This document shows, one piece after another, positions 1 to 8,852 of a stretch of 64,000 bases of DNA. The notes under the pieces were generated by a model that worked only from the letters and a program-made list of their open reading frames with translations, searched no databases and was not told where the DNA came from. The stretch comes from VAZQ01 sp963725065. GTDB taxonomy: Bacteria; Pseudomonadota; Alphaproteobacteria; Rhizobiales; Xanthobacteraceae. The translations under genes were made by a program, and so were the position numbers. Position 1 is the first letter of the stretch; the number at the start of each line of letters is the position of its first letter. The DNA lies in assembly GCA_963725065.1 (NCBI GenBank), contig CAVRXD010000001.1, positions 37,054 through 101,053 of the forward strand. Direction: 5' to 3'.

Positions 1-196
1 CAAATCGGCCGCCCTCGAGGATTTCCGCTACTCGAATCCGATGAAGCGCGCGAATCTGGTCTGGGACGAAGCCAATCTGCGCGCGTACATCCAGGATCCG
101 CAGGCCAAGGTGAAGGGCAACCGCATGCCTTATGGCGGACTGACCGACGGCAAGGATGTCGACGACATCGTCGCCTATCTGAAAACCCTGCAATAG
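1..196 (+). CDS. Cytochrome c class I protein, C-terminal part (truncated by window edge)
   Basis: Only the last 64 codons are present, read from base 2 and ending with TAG at 194-196. The visible protein holds the end of a small c-type cytochrome: the segment KGNRMPYGGLTDGKDVDD carries the methionine that normally ligates haem iron from the distal side, and it is followed by the C-terminal helix IVAYLKTLQ. Members are exported and carry electrons in the periplasm. The CxxCH haem-binding site would lie upstream, outside the window. The gene ends 11 bases before the next start and may be co-transcribed with the receptor gene. Family assignment rests on this C-terminal signature alone. Confidence 0.75.
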   Translation, partial: KSAALEDFRYSNPMKRANLVWDEANLRAYIQDPQAKVKGNRMPYGGLTDGKDVDDIVAYLKTLQ

Positions 197-207
197 GCCC
201 GCCCGCG

Positions 208-1182
208 TTGACCGGAGGCCGCAAGCTCTCACGGTTCGTCGCGGCAATTGCTGCCGCCGTGCTGGCCATTGGCGGGGCGTCGGCGCAAGACTATCCGAGC
301 CGGGCAATTACGCTGGTGGTGCCGTTCGCCGTCGGAAGCGGCATCGACCCGACCGCGCGCATCATTGCGGACGAATTGAGCAAGGCGCTCAAGCAGCCGG
401 TCGTGCTCGACTACAAGCCCGGCGCCAACGGCGCGATTGCGGCGACCGCGGTCGCGCGAGCGGCACCCGATGGCTACACCATCTTCATGACCACCGTGAG
501 CACGCATTCGGCAAATCCCAATCTGCTGAAAAGCATTCCATACGATCCGGTGCGGGATTTCTCGGCGCTGTCGCGGGTCGGAAATCTTCCCTTCATGCTG
601 GTCATCGACCCCAAAATCCCGGCCACGTCGGTGCCGGAATTCATAGCCTACGTGAAAGCCAATCCCGGCAGGCTGAGCTACGCCAGTACGAATGCAATCG
701 GCCTGGTCGCGGGCGCTACACTGAAACGGATGGCCGGCCTCGATCTCGTACACGTCCCGTATCGAAGTTCTCCGCAAGCCATCAACGACGTGATGACCGG
801 CCGTCTGGCGATGATGTTCGTCGACTTCGCGCTCGGTTCGCCGCAGGCGAAGGCGGGAAATGTCCGGGCCCTTGCGGTCACCACCAAGGAGCGAAGCCCG
901 CTCCTGCCCGACATTCCATCCATGACGGAGGCGGGACTTCCCTCGTTCGACCTGATTCCCTGGAATGCCATTTTCGCACCGGCCAACACGCCCAAGCCGG
1001 TGGTCGAACGTCTCAATGGAGAGTTGCGACGGATCATTACCGATCCGACGGTCAAGGAGCGTCTGGCGGGCATCGGGTTCGACGCCTTTGCCAGCACGCC
1101 CGGGGAACTCGCGGCCTTCGTGCGCGAGGATCTCGCCAAATGGACCAGATGGGTCAAGGAGGCGGGCATCGAGCCGGAATAG
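208..1182 (+). CDS. Bug-family tripartite tricarboxylate transporter substrate-binding protein
   Basis: A 324-residue periplasmic solute receptor of the TctC/Bug family. It has a basic N-terminus and a signal peptide ending near ASAQ (about residue 27). The family hallmarks follow: YPSRAITLVVPF at the start of the mature protein, PGANGAIAA, VARAAPDGYT, and a HVPYR strand near residue 180. The start is TTG, 11 bases after the cytochrome stop. Bug receptors usually bind carboxylates or aromatic acids for TctA/TctB membrane subunits, but none lies nearby, so the receptor is an orphan here. The ligand cannot be read from the sequence. It sits between a cytochrome gene and secG and looks like an accessory insertion next to housekeeping genes. 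Confidence 0.88.
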   Translation: MTGGRKLSRFVAAIAAAVLAIGGASAQDYPSRAITLVVPFAVGSGIDPTARIIADELSKALKQPVVLDYKPGANGAIAATAVARAAPDGYTIFMTTVSTHSANPNLLKSIPYDPVRDFSALSRVGNLPFMLVIDPKIPATSVPEFIAYVKANPGRLSYASTNAIGLVAGATLKRMAGLDLVHVPYRSSPQAINDVMTGRLAMMFVDFALGSPQAKAGNVRALAVTTKERSPLLPDIPSMTEAGLPSFDLIPWNAIFAPANTPKPVVERLNGELRRIITDPTVKERLAGIGFDAFASTPGELAAFVREDLAKWTRWVKEAGIEPE

Positions 1183-1306
1183 GGGGGTGCCGGTCCGGTG
1201 GAAATGCCGTCGGGGATCGTGTAGACACGCCCGCGACTTCCTATATGACGCCCGGGGCGGCGGGACCTGACGGTTCCAGGGCGCAGCATTCAAACGTGAT
1301 GGACCT

Positions 1307-1684
1307 ATGCAGACTGTCATTATCGTGATTCATCTCATGGTGGTCACCGCCATGATTGGGGTGGTTCTGTTGCAGAAGTCGGAAGGAGGCGGGCTCGGGA
1401 TCGGCTCGACCGGCGGATTTTTGTCGAGCCGCGGGACGTCGAATGTGCTGACCCGCACCACCGCCATCCTGGCTGCCACGTTTTTCGCTACCAGCTTGGT
1501 GCTCTCGATCCTGGCGGGTCTGGACCGCAAGCCCCGGTCGATCATCCAGAACACCGGCACGCCCGCGCAGCAGACGCCCGGCGCGCCGCTCGGGCAGGGA
1601 GGAGGGGGCGTGCTGGACACGCTGCGCCAGCAGGAGCAACCGCCGGCGGCACCTTCGGGTCCGCAAGTGCCGCGGTCGCAATAA
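1307..1684 (+). CDS. secG: Preprotein translocase subunit SecG
   Basis: A 125-residue inner-membrane protein that stimulates SecYEG-dependent protein export. Two transmembrane segments are visible (about residues 3-20 and 50-70). They are separated by the conserved cytoplasmic loop VVLLQKSEGGGLGIGS. The C-terminus is rich in glutamine, proline and glycine, as in other alphaproteobacterial SecG. Length is normal. The ATG start lacks a strong ribosome-binding site. A hairpin terminator lies 12 bases after the stop, so the gene may be transcribed separately from pyrG, although secG-pyrG adjacency is common in this group. Confidence 0.93.
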   Translation: MQTVIIVIHLMVVTAMIGVVLLQKSEGGGLGIGSTGGFLSSRGTSNVLTRTTAILAATFFATSLVLSILAGLDRKPRSIIQNTGTPAQQTPGAPLGQGGGGVLDTLRQQEQPPAAPSGPQVPRSQ

Positions 1685-1695
1685 ATGGGATGTCG

Positions 1696-1724
1696 GGGGC
1701 CGGGCAACCGGCCCCTTCGCTTTG
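1696..1724 (+). terminator. Rho-independent-type terminator after secG
   Basis: Perfect 8-bp stem GGGGCCGG / CCGGCCCC (1696-1703 and 1708-1715) closed by a GCAA tetraloop and followed by TTCGCTTT. The T-run is imperfect, so efficiency is uncertain. Confidence 0.6.
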
Positions 1725-1892
1725 GAGAGCGATGCGGCCGAATGGCGAATTGAGAACTCACATCAAGGTATCTGACCAGACCATTCTGGCTTAACGAGGA
1801 TCTGCCGATATGCTTGCCGTGCATGGGTTTCGTGTCGAAAGCCGATTTAGGCTCTCGTCGAATCGGCGCGCCCTCGCTAAAGGTTAGGCCCC

Positions 1893-3524
<1,632 letters not shown>

Positions 3525-3730
3525 CGCCGGGGCGAAAGTATTCTGCGGCTGGCGCCACGCCGATCGCTCGCCACACTCGATGCTATCAACTCCGTATTTT
3601 ACCTTCGCGGGGAAACGGCTGGGGCCCGTGTGTTTTCGATGACTGATATCGGAGGGGGCCGATGTCGGCATTCTCGGATGGCGCTCAAGCGAAATAGCCC
3701 CGTGCGCTGCAGCTGCCGGACTGCAACGGC

Positions 3731-3883
3731 ATGGAGTGCCCGTATTGCGCGCGTAAGTTGGAAAGACGCGTCGCTTCTGAAATGCCTTGGATCGACAGGC
3801 AACGCTCGGGAACGGCACGGCCTTTTCCGCTGTGGCGCCTTGGTAGCGGCCCGCTTGCGACGCCCGTCGATCCAATGTTGTGA
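3731..3883 (+). CDS. Possible 50-residue protein with a CPYC motif
   Basis: A short frame starting ATG-GAG-TGC encodes MECPYCARKLERRVASEMP and continues to a TGA at 3881-3883. The CxxC pair directly after the start resembles half of a zinc knuckle, and the following basic amphipathic stretch is protein-like. There is no convincing ribosome-binding site and only one CxxC pair, so a full zinc site would need dimerisation. It may equally be chance reading in GC-rich DNA. No function is proposed. Confidence 0.2.
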   Translation: MECPYCARKLERRVASEMPWIDRQRSGTARPFPLWRLGSGPLATPVDPML

Positions 3884-3905
3884 TTACTATATGGGAGGTG
3901 GGTTA

Positions 3906-4007
3906 ATGGGATGTGTGTCGGCGGTCACAAAGTTGTCGATTGTTCGCGACCGGTTTACCCCGACGTCGCGGATCGTGACGCTTTGCACGCCATCGGCGCG
4001 GCTTTGA
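3906..4007 (+). CDS. Possible 33-residue peptide with a strong ribosome-binding site
   Basis: The frame starts at ATG 3906 and is preceded by GGGAGGTGG at a good distance (about 6-7 bases), one of the best Shine-Dalgarno sequences in this part of the window. The product, beginning MGCVSAVTKLSIVRDR, ends at TGA 4005-4007, about 80 bases before the NIPSNAP start. It could be a leader peptide or unannotated small protein. No family resemblance is recognised and the ribosome-binding site is the only support. Confidence 0.22.
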   Translation: MGCVSAVTKLSIVRDRFTPTSRIVTLCTPSARL

Positions 4008-4088
4008 AGTTACTTGTGATATAAACGGAACAACCAGTTTAAATTTCGCGCCATTTCCGTCCCCTCCCGTAGCCGAAACGAGGCAACC

Positions 4089-4417
4089 ATGATCTATGAG
4101 CTGAGGATTTACCATTGCGTGGTCGGAGGTTGCCCGCGCTGCTCAAGCGGTTCGAAAGCACGACACTCGAACTCTGGCAACGGCACGGCATCCGGCAGGC
4201 GGGCTTCTGGACCGTGCTGGTGGGAGAAGGCGGAAATCAAGACCTGCATTATTTGCTGGCCTGGGAATCCCTCGCCGAGCGCGAGACCAAGTGGAACAAA
4301 TTCGCGACCGATCCGGAATGGCTGTCCAAGCGGTCCGAAAGCGAGCGCGATGGACCGATCGTCGCTTCGATCACGAACATGTTTCTGCAGCCGACGGCGT
4401 TCTCGGCGGTGAAGTGA
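4089..4417 (+). pseudogene. NIPSNAP-family protein, interrupted by a single-base frameshift
   Basis: Two overlapping frames together reconstruct one NIPSNAP protein of about 109 residues. The first frame supplies MIYELRIYHCV from the ATG at 4089. The reading then moves at about 4120 into the frame that supplies GRRLPALLKRFESTTLELW and runs to the stop at 4415-4417. Family members read MIYELRIYHCVPGRLPALLKRF at this place, so one base appears to be missing. NIPSNAP proteins are small ferredoxin-like-fold proteins of uncertain bacterial role. The gene lies 10 bases before the VOC-protein gene and heads an apparent operon with it and the guanine deaminase. A sequencing or assembly error is as likely as a true mutation. 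Confidence 0.8.
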
Positions 4418-4427
4418 AGGCGGATCG

Positions 4428-5285
4428 ATGCCCCGCGGTCTTGATCATGTGGTCCATGCGGTGAGCGATCTCGAGGGGGCGGCCAGGCTCTATCGTCGGC
4501 TCGGCTTCACCGTCGGTGCGCGCAACCGGCATTCGTGGGGCACCCACAATCACGTCGTCCAACTTCCGGGATTTTTCATCGAGTTGCTCACCGTGGCGGA
4601 GCCGGAAAAGCTTGGCTCCGACGGGTTTTCTAACCTGTTTGGCCGGTTTAACCAGTCGTTCTTGTCAAACCGGGAAGGATTGTCGTTGCTGCTCCTGGAG
4701 AGCGACAACGCTGCCGCCGATGCCGCTGCCTTCAAGTCGGCGGGCATTGGTGCGTCGGAGGTGTTGAAGTTCGAGCGCGAGGGCAAACAGCCGGACGGCG
4801 CGGCGGTCAAGCTCGCCTTCTCGTTGGCATTCGCCCGGGACGCCCGGGCCCCCGCCATCGGCTTTGCCGTCTGCCAGCAGCATTTTCCGGAGAATTTCTG
4901 GAATCCGGCGTTTCAGCAGCATGCCAACACCGCGAGTGGCGTCGCGGGTGTTGTTCTAGTCGCGGAGAATCCAACCGACCATCACATTTTCCTCTCCGCG
5001 TTCACTGGCGTGCGCGACTTGCATGCGACGTCGAGCGGCGTCAGCGTCGCGACCCCGCAAGGGGACATCAAGGTCATGGATCCAGCGGCGTTTCGCAGCC
5101 ACTTTGGGACCGAACCGCCCGACATCTCGCAGGGTGCGCGCCTTGCCGCGCTGCAATTTCACGTGCGCGACCGCAGTGCGCTGCGAGCGGCACTTAGCGG
5201 CGGAGGGATTGCGTTCTCGGTCCGCATGGACTCGACCATTGTCGCCCCGCAGTCCGCCATGGGCGCGACACTCGTGTTCGAGTAG
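4428..5285 (+). CDS. VOC-family protein with glyoxalase-like domain
   Basis: A 285-residue cytoplasmic protein of the vicinal-oxygen-chelate superfamily, of the type with a Glyoxalase_3 (PF13468-like) domain. The N-terminal half starts GLDHVVHAVSDLEGAARLY followed by RRLGFTVGARNRH and a NHVVQLPGFFIELL strand, the typical beta-alpha-beta-beta-beta module with a histidine that could bind metal. A second module is seen from about residue 150 to the end. The substrate is unknown; related proteins act in aromatic degradation or remain uncharacterised. It starts 10 bases after the NIPSNAP gene and ends 9 bases before the guanine deaminase, which suggests one transcript. Confidence 0.82.
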   Translation: MPRGLDHVVHAVSDLEGAARLYRRLGFTVGARNRHSWGTHNHVVQLPGFFIELLTVAEPEKLGSDGFSNLFGRFNQSFLSNREGLSLLLLESDNAAADAAAFKSAGIGASEVLKFEREGKQPDGAAVKLAFSLAFARDARAPAIGFAVCQQHFPENFWNPAFQQHANTASGVAGVVLVAENPTDHHIFLSAFTGVRDLHATSSGVSVATPQGDIKVMDPAAFRSHFGTEPPDISQGARLAALQFHVRDRSALRAALSGGGIAFSVRMDSTIVAPQSAMGATLVFE

Positions 5286-5294
5286 CGCGCTTCG

Positions 5295-6653
5295 ATGCTG
5301 GCGGCTGCCGACAAGAGTTCCTTGGGCGCCATACGCGGTACATTAGTTTTTTGCCGCGACGATCCGTTTCTCACCGATCCCCGAACGGCATTCGTTCATG
5401 AGCCCGATGGCCTTGTGATCTGCCGCAACGGCATGATCGAGGCGGTCGGCCCCTATGGTGCGCTGAGATCCGAGCTGCCACCCAACGCCAACGTTGCCGA
5501 CTATTCGGGCTGTCTGATTGCGCCCGGCTTCATCGACACGCACATTCACTACGTTCAAACCGGAATTATCGGCGCGCAGGGCCACCAGTTGCTGGACTGG
5601 CTCAACGACTACACCTTCGTCGCCGAGCAAGCCTTTGCTGACCCGGCGGTCGCTCAAGAGACTGCGCGTGTTTTCTGTGACGAACTGGTGCGGCAAGGGA
5701 CCACGACAGCACTCGTCTTTTGTTCAGTGCATGCGGGCTCGGTCGACGCGCTTTTTGCGGAGGCGGAAAGGCACAACCTCCGGCTCATTGCCGGCAAGGT
5801 CCTGATGGACCGCAATGCACCCGCCGCCCTCACCGATACCGCTCGCTCCGGCTACGACCAGTCGAAGGCGCTGATCGACAAGTGGCACGGGCGAGGGCGC
5901 TGTCTCTACGCCGTTACGCCACGGTACGCGGGGAGCAGCACCCCGGAACAATTGGAGCTCGCAGGCACTCTCTGGCGCGAGCACCCCGGGATTTTCATGC
6001 AGACCCATATCGCTGAACAGCACGATGAGATTGCGTGGGTGATGAAGCTGTTCCCGCAACGGCGCGATTATCTCGACATCTACGCTCATTACGGCCTGAT
6101 TGGTCGGCGCGCGGTGCTCGCGCACGGCGTGCATCTGGATGAATCGGAATTCGAACGCTGCCACGCCAGCGGCACCGCGCTCGCGCATTGTCCCACCTCG
6201 AACCTGTTCCTCGGCAGTGGCCTGTTTCCGCTGCGCGCTGCGCGTGATCCACGCCGTCCCGTGCATGTTGGCCTGGGAACGGATATCGGCGCCGGCACGA
6301 GTTTCTCGCTCCTTGCCACGATGGGCGAAGCTTACAAGGTGGCGCAGCTCCGCAACCGTCCGATCGATGCCGTGGAGGCATTTTTTCTGAGCACGTTGGG
6401 CGGTGCGCGCGCGCTCGCACTTGAAGATCGTGTCGGCACACTTGCGCCAAGGCACGAAGCCGACATGGTCGTGCTTGACCCGAACGCTACGCCGCTCTTG
6501 GCGTTTCGCAATCGCCGCTCGCGCTCGATCGCGGAGACCCTGGCTGTCCTGATGACGCTTGGAGACGATCGCGCCGTTCGTGCCACGTATGTGGCGGGCA
6601 GGCGCGCTTCGGTTGACCCCTCGGTACCGCCGGCGCATGGTCCGGCGCCATGA
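5295..6653 (+). CDS. guaD: Guanine deaminase (amidohydrolase superfamily)
   Basis: A 452-residue enzyme predicted to hydrolyse guanine to xanthine and ammonia. Zinc-site landmarks are in order: GFIDTHIHYVQT (HxH, about residue 80), the histidines in MQTHIAEQHDEI and AHGVHLDESEFE, and the catalytic aspartate in GLGTDIGAGTSFSLL. PTSNLFLGSGLFPLR is also typical of guanine deaminases. Length is usual for the family (430-450). It overlaps kdsA by four bases (ATGA), so translation may be coupled. A 5'-fused segment of about 10 residues before SLGAIRGTL suggests the true start could be slightly downstream. Another amidohydrolase specificity is possible but less likely. Confidence 0.88.
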   Translation: MLAAADKSSLGAIRGTLVFCRDDPFLTDPRTAFVHEPDGLVICRNGMIEAVGPYGALRSELPPNANVADYSGCLIAPGFIDTHIHYVQTGIIGAQGHQLLDWLNDYTFVAEQAFADPAVAQETARVFCDELVRQGTTTALVFCSVHAGSVDALFAEAERHNLRLIAGKVLMDRNAPAALTDTARSGYDQSKALIDKWHGRGRCLYAVTPRYAGSSTPEQLELAGTLWREHPGIFMQTHIAEQHDEIAWVMKLFPQRRDYLDIYAHYGLIGRRAVLAHGVHLDESEFERCHASGTALAHCPTSNLFLGSGLFPLRAARDPRRPVHVGLGTDIGAGTSFSLLATMGEAYKVAQLRNRPIDAVEAFFLSTLGGARALALEDRVGTLAPRHEADMVVLDPNATPLLAFRNRRSRSIAETLAVLMTLGDDRAVRATYVAGRRASVDPSVPPAHGPAP

Positions 6654-7477
6654 ATGTCGAGCCCGCTCCCAATTCGATCGTCGCAGTCGGTGCCGCGCGC
6701 TTTGGCAATGCGTTGCCGCTCGCACTGATCGCGGGTCCGTGCGCGCTCGAGAGCCGCGATCACGCATTCGAAATGGCCGCGGCGCTCAAGGAGATCGCTG
6801 GCAAGATCGGGATCGGCTTCGTCTACAAGACCTCGTTCGACAAGGCCAATCGCACGAGCGTCAAGAGCAATCGCGGCATCGGGCTCGATGGCGCGCTGCC
6901 GATCTTCGCCGAAATCCGCCGGAGATTTGGGGTGCCTGTTCTCACCGACGTGCACGAAGCGGAGCAATGCGCACGCGTTGCCGAGGTGGCGGACGTGCTG
7001 CAGATCCCCGCGTTCCTGTGCCGGCAGACCGATCTGCTGGTCGCCGCTGCCGCGACCGGGCGTGTGGTCAACGTCAAGAAGGGCCAGTTTCTGGCGCCCT
7101 GGGACATGGCGAACGTCGTCGGCAAGGTCACTTCAGCGGGCAATCCGAACGTACTGGTGACCGAGCGTGGCGTGTCCTTCGGTTACAACACTCTCGTGTC
7201 CGATATGCGCGCGCTCCCCATCCTTGCGCGCACGACCGGCGCGCCGGTCATCTTCGACGCCACTCATTCGGTTCAGCAACCGGGCGGGAAGGGCGCTTCG
7301 TCGGGTGGCGAGCGGGAGTTTGTGCCCGTGCTCGCGCGCGCGGCGGTGGCGGTTGGCGTCGCTGGGGTCTTCATCGAGACCCACCAGGATCCTGATCAGG
7401 CGCCGTCCGATGGGCCCAATATGATTCCGCTCAAGCAACTGGACCCTTCTTTTGCGCCGGTTGGTCGAGTTCGATAA
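6650..7477 (+). CDS. kdsA: 3-deoxy-8-phosphooctulonate synthase (KDO-8-P synthase)
   Basis: A 275-residue cytoplasmic TIM-barrel enzyme that condenses phosphoenolpyruvate and arabinose-5-phosphate, the committed step toward the KDO of lipopolysaccharide. Family motifs include LIAGPCALESRDHA, YKTSFDKANRTS, VLTDVHEAEQCA and IETHQDPDQAPSDGPNM near the C-terminus. Length is normal. The start codon overlaps the guanine deaminase stop by four bases. In relatives kdsA normally follows pyrG directly; here the NIPSNAP-VOC-guaD genes lie between them. Confidence 0.96.
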   Translation: MNVEPAPNSIVAVGAARFGNALPLALIAGPCALESRDHAFEMAAALKEIAGKIGIGFVYKTSFDKANRTSVKSNRGIGLDGALPIFAEIRRRFGVPVLTDVHEAEQCARVAEVADVLQIPAFLCRQTDLLVAAAATGRVVNVKKGQFLAPWDMANVVGKVTSAGNPNVLVTERGVSFGYNTLVSDMRALPILARTTGAPVIFDATHSVQQPGGKGASSGGEREFVPVLARAAVAVGVAGVFIETHQDPDQAPSDGPNMIPLKQLDPSFAPVGRVR

Positions 7478-7556
7478 ACTCGCTAAGAATAACTGACAAG
7501 CATTTGATAAGACAGCGAGTTACCGCATACCGCCAGTCCTGAAAATCGTCGCCCTC

Positions 7557-8687
7557 GTGGTCTTCGCCCAGACTTTGTTCACTCGGGCGGTCGATCCCGT
7601 GATCCCGATGATCGCGGAGAGCCTCGATATCGACGTCGCAACGGCCGCGCTGCTGTCGAGCGCCTACACGTTTCCCTATGCGTTGGTGCAGCCGGCCCTG
7701 GGAGTCACCGGAGATTTCTTCGGCAAGACGCGACTGATGAATCTGTGCCTGCTGGTGGTTGCGATGGCGGCGCTGGTCTGCGCGGTGGCCACGAGCTTTT
7801 CGCAGCTGGTCGCCATGCGCGTCGCGGCGGGGCTGGTGGCGGGCGGCGTATTTCCAGTCGCGATGGCGCTGGTCGGCGATCTCGTGCCGGTCAATCAACG
7901 CCAGGTGGCGATCGGCCGGCTGCTGGCCGTCGGGCTCACCGGCAATCTCATTGGGGCATCGATCGCCGGCGTGATCGGCGACTTCTTGGGCTGGCGAGGC
8001 GTATTCGCGATTCTCGGCGCGTTCGGATCGATCGTAACGGTCGCGGCGTTCTTCGCCTTTCGCGGCGTGGTTACGCCGGCGCCCGCGCCGTTCAACCGGG
8101 CTGCGGTCATCGCCAATTTTCGCAGCATCTTTGCGGATCCGCGCGCCAAGGTGTGCTTCATATCGGTGTTTTTCGAAGCGATCTTCATCCACGGACTGTT
8201 CCCGTATGTGGCGCTCCTCCTCCTGGCGATCGGCGAGACCCGCGCATCAATTGCAGGTCTCTTGATTGCCGCCTTCGCGGTAGGCGGCGTGTTGTATTCG
8301 CTCTCGGTGCCTGTTCTCATTGCCCGCGTGCGGGAGCGCCGTTTGATGGTCGCCGGCGGCACGCTCGCCGCGACTGGTCTGGTCCTAATCGCGCTGCACT
8401 TCCCCTGGCTTTGGCAGATCGCCGTCTACGCCGTGTTCGGGTTCGGATTCTACCTGCTGCACGGCTGTATCCAGGTCCATGTCACCGAACTCTCGCAGAC
8501 CGCGCGCGGAGCGGCCGCTTCGCTGCACTCGTGCTTCTTCTATCTCGGCCAGGCTGTCGGGCCGGTGATCTACGGCTACGGCTTTGCCCATGGCGGTGCC
8601 GAGCCGACGATTTTTCTGGGCGCGGCGGTAGTGATGACCGTGGGCCTTGTTTGCTCGCGATTGCTGCGTCATCCGGCCGCCAATTGA
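7557..8687 (+). CDS. MFS transporter
   Basis: A major facilitator superfamily inner-membrane protein of about 376 residues with roughly twelve hydrophobic segments. The loop between segments 2 and 3 reads GVTGDFFGKTRLM, a variant of the MFS cytoplasmic-loop motif. The GTG at 7557 is the only conventional start, but hydrophobic reading extends upstream to a CTG at 7539 (LKIVALVV), so the first helix may be longer than annotated. The upstream in-frame stop is at 7494. The substrate cannot be predicted. It stands between kdsA and the thiamine operon, and the thiO riboswitch follows 80 bases after its stop, so a role in thiamine-precursor uptake is conceivable but unsupported. Confidence 0.85.
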   Translation: MVFAQTLFTRAVDPVIPMIAESLDIDVATAALLSSAYTFPYALVQPALGVTGDFFGKTRLMNLCLLVVAMAALVCAVATSFSQLVAMRVAAGLVAGGVFPVAMALVGDLVPVNQRQVAIGRLLAVGLTGNLIGASIAGVIGDFLGWRGVFAILGAFGSIVTVAAFFAFRGVVTPAPAPFNRAAVIANFRSIFADPRAKVCFISVFFEAIFIHGLFPYVALLLLAIGETRASIAGLLIAAFAVGGVLYSLSVPVLIARVRERRLMVAGGTLAATGLVLIALHFPWLWQIAVYAVFGFGFYLLHGCIQVHVTELSQTARGAAASLHSCFFYLGQAVGPVIYGYGFAHGGAEPTIFLGAAVVMTVGLVCSRLLRHPAAN

Positions 8688-8769
8688 GCGAAACCGCCGC
8701 ACGTTCGCGGCATCCGGGCGAGCGGCGAACAGTCTTGTGCAACGGCGCGGGAAACCCCATCATGGGGAG

Positions 8770-8850
8770 TACGGCCTGGGGTGCCGCGGCGACGCGGCTG
8801 AGATCAAACCCAACGAACCTGTCTGGGTCATTCCAGCGAAGGGAGCCGCC
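8770..8850 (+). promoter_or_regulatory. TPP (THI-element) riboswitch controlling thiOSGE
   Basis: The region shows the conserved order of the thiamine-pyrophosphate aptamer: CTGGGGTGCC (from 8776), a GCCGCG/CGCGGC P3 stem around a GCGA loop, CTGAGATCA (8799 onward), ACCC, GAACCTG, then CTGG...ATTCCAGCGAAGGGA. The closing P1 helix can form between CGGC (8772-8775) and GCCG (8845-8848). The purine-rich 3' end, AGGGAG at 8840-8845, is also the only good ribosome-binding site for the thiO GTG at 8853. Ligand binding would therefore hide the ribosome-binding site and block translation. No terminator stem is visible between the aptamer and thiO. Confidence 0.92.
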
Positions 8851-8852
8851 GG

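Larger units (their letters stand above)
3525..4088. other. 564-base intergenic region without a confident gene
   Basis: The region separates pyrG from the NIPSNAP gene. Longer open frames here look like composition-driven shadows. Two very short frames (3731-3883 and 3906-4007) are listed separately at low confidence. The last 80 bases are distinctly AT-richer, around the TATAAA at about 4020, and may hold the promoter of the downstream operon. I see no tRNA, strong hairpin or direct-repeat structure. Confidence 0.6.

Noticed and set aside
229..1320. Long reverse-strand open frame of 363 codons opposite the first Bug gene
   Set aside because: It is a shadow of GC-rich coding DNA: rich in Arg/His, no domain, and the forward frame is a clear Bug receptor.
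5724..6767. 347-codon reverse frame across guaD and kdsA
   Set aside because: Low-complexity Arg-rich translation opposite two well-supported genes.
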